A stretch of DNA of 5,787 bases from JBDTCS01 sp039923455 (GTDB taxonomy: Bacteria > Bacteroidota > Ignavibacteria > Palsa-1295), in NCBI GenBank assembly GCA_039923455.1, contig JBDTCS010000261.1:1-5787 (forward strand), in the 5' to 3' direction. Below are positions 5,463 through 5,787 of the stretch, one piece after another. The position numbers and the translations under genes are program-made. The notes under the pieces were generated by a model. It made no database searches, was not told the origin of the DNA, and saw only the letters and a program-made list of their open reading frames with translations. Each line of letters starts with the position of its first letter. The first letter of the stretch is position 1.

Positions 5463-5787
5463 TCACCATGCATATTCCGCTGTCGCTTCAAAGCCGAAGA
5501 TGGTTTGAACAGCGCTCAAGCTTGGTAGCCAATTATCGGCACGCAGCGCAACACCAAATGAGACCGGCGATGCATTTGCATACCGAAGGCCTAACCTCTC
5601 TGAACCAACACCACCATTCGGACTAATCCCTACGGTAACACCAGCGAACGGCGCAAAGTACGCACTCTGCAAAAAGCTAAACTGATATCCGAGCGCAAGT
5701 GAGTAGATCATCTTGGTCGAAGTGGATGTAACATTCACCACATTGCCAATCGTATTTCGAAGATCCACTCCGCCATGACTGAAAGTC
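5463..5787 (-). CDS. Probable outer-membrane beta-barrel protein, C-terminal part (5' end beyond the right edge)
   Basis: A minus-strand frame is open from the right edge to TGA at 5465-5463; 107 residues are visible and the N-terminus is missing. GTG at 5768 is in frame, but the frame continues upstream (TFSHGG), so it is probably internal. The visible part alternates hydrophobic and polar residues in strand-like blocks (MIYSLALGYQFSF, YFAPFAGVTVGI, PVSFGVALRADNW, TIFGFEATAEYAW). It ends in an aromatic residue (Trp) within a final amphipathic strand, as beta-barrels recognised by the BAM machinery do. Short turns with Asn/Gly/Pro separate the strands. This suggests a small barrel of the OmpA/OmpX-like size class, but no specific family is recognised. 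It is convergent with the acyltransferase, so expressed independently of it. Confidence 0.6.
   Translation of the reverse strand, partial: TFSHGGVDLRNTIGNVVNVTSTSTKMIYSLALGYQFSFLQSAYFAPFAGVTVGISPNGGVGSERLGLRYANASPVSFGVALRADNWLPSLSAVQTIFGFEATAEYAW

Noticed and set aside
1..5787. Defence island, CRISPR array or mobile element
   Set aside because: No spaced direct repeats, transposase, integrase, nuclease or toxin-antitoxin signatures are present; every clear gene fits envelope functions.

Overview
The window looks like a stretch of chromosome from a Gram-negative bacterium, most likely of the Bacteroidota/Chlorobiota (FCB) side, possibly a Kapabacteria- or Ignavibacteria-like lineage. This is inference. 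It rests on moderate GC, lipoprotein signals of the 'SSCS' type, AT-rich start regions that mostly lack Shine-Dalgarno sequences, GTG starts, a candidate promoter of the Bacteroidota TAnnTTTG type, and what looks like the end of an outer-membrane beta-barrel. No RNA genes, insertion sequences, phage genes or CRISPR arrays are visible.

Layout. Bases 1-767 hold the 3' part of a GT4-type glycosyltransferase. After a 177-base gap comes a complete polysaccharide/lipid-linked-oligosaccharide flippase (945-2255). These two look like the tail of a surface-polysaccharide cluster, closed by a hairpin-plus-T terminator at 2266-2291. A ZIP-family divalent-metal transporter follows (2332-3084). Next are two lipoproteins of unknown function (3130-3816 and 4029-4673). 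They are divergent tandem paralogues: their C-terminal ~135 residues align by eye without a gap. The second has its own AT-rich upstream region with a candidate promoter and two inverted repeats, and it carries a striking methionine-rich insert. It sits 17 bases upstream of a PlsC-type 1-acylglycerol-3-phosphate acyltransferase (4691-5413), probably in one transcript. The window closes with the C-terminal part of a convergent, minus-strand gene that looks like an outer-membrane beta-barrel protein (5463 to the right edge).

The common theme is the cell envelope: sugar transfer and flipping, metal import, two lipoproteins, phospholipid synthesis and an outer-membrane protein. I see no sign of a defence system or mobile island. 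The least explained part is the paralogous lipoprotein pair, especially the Met-rich copy with its structured leader. A recurring TTAA exactly six bases before three of the starts may be a lineage-specific start signal.
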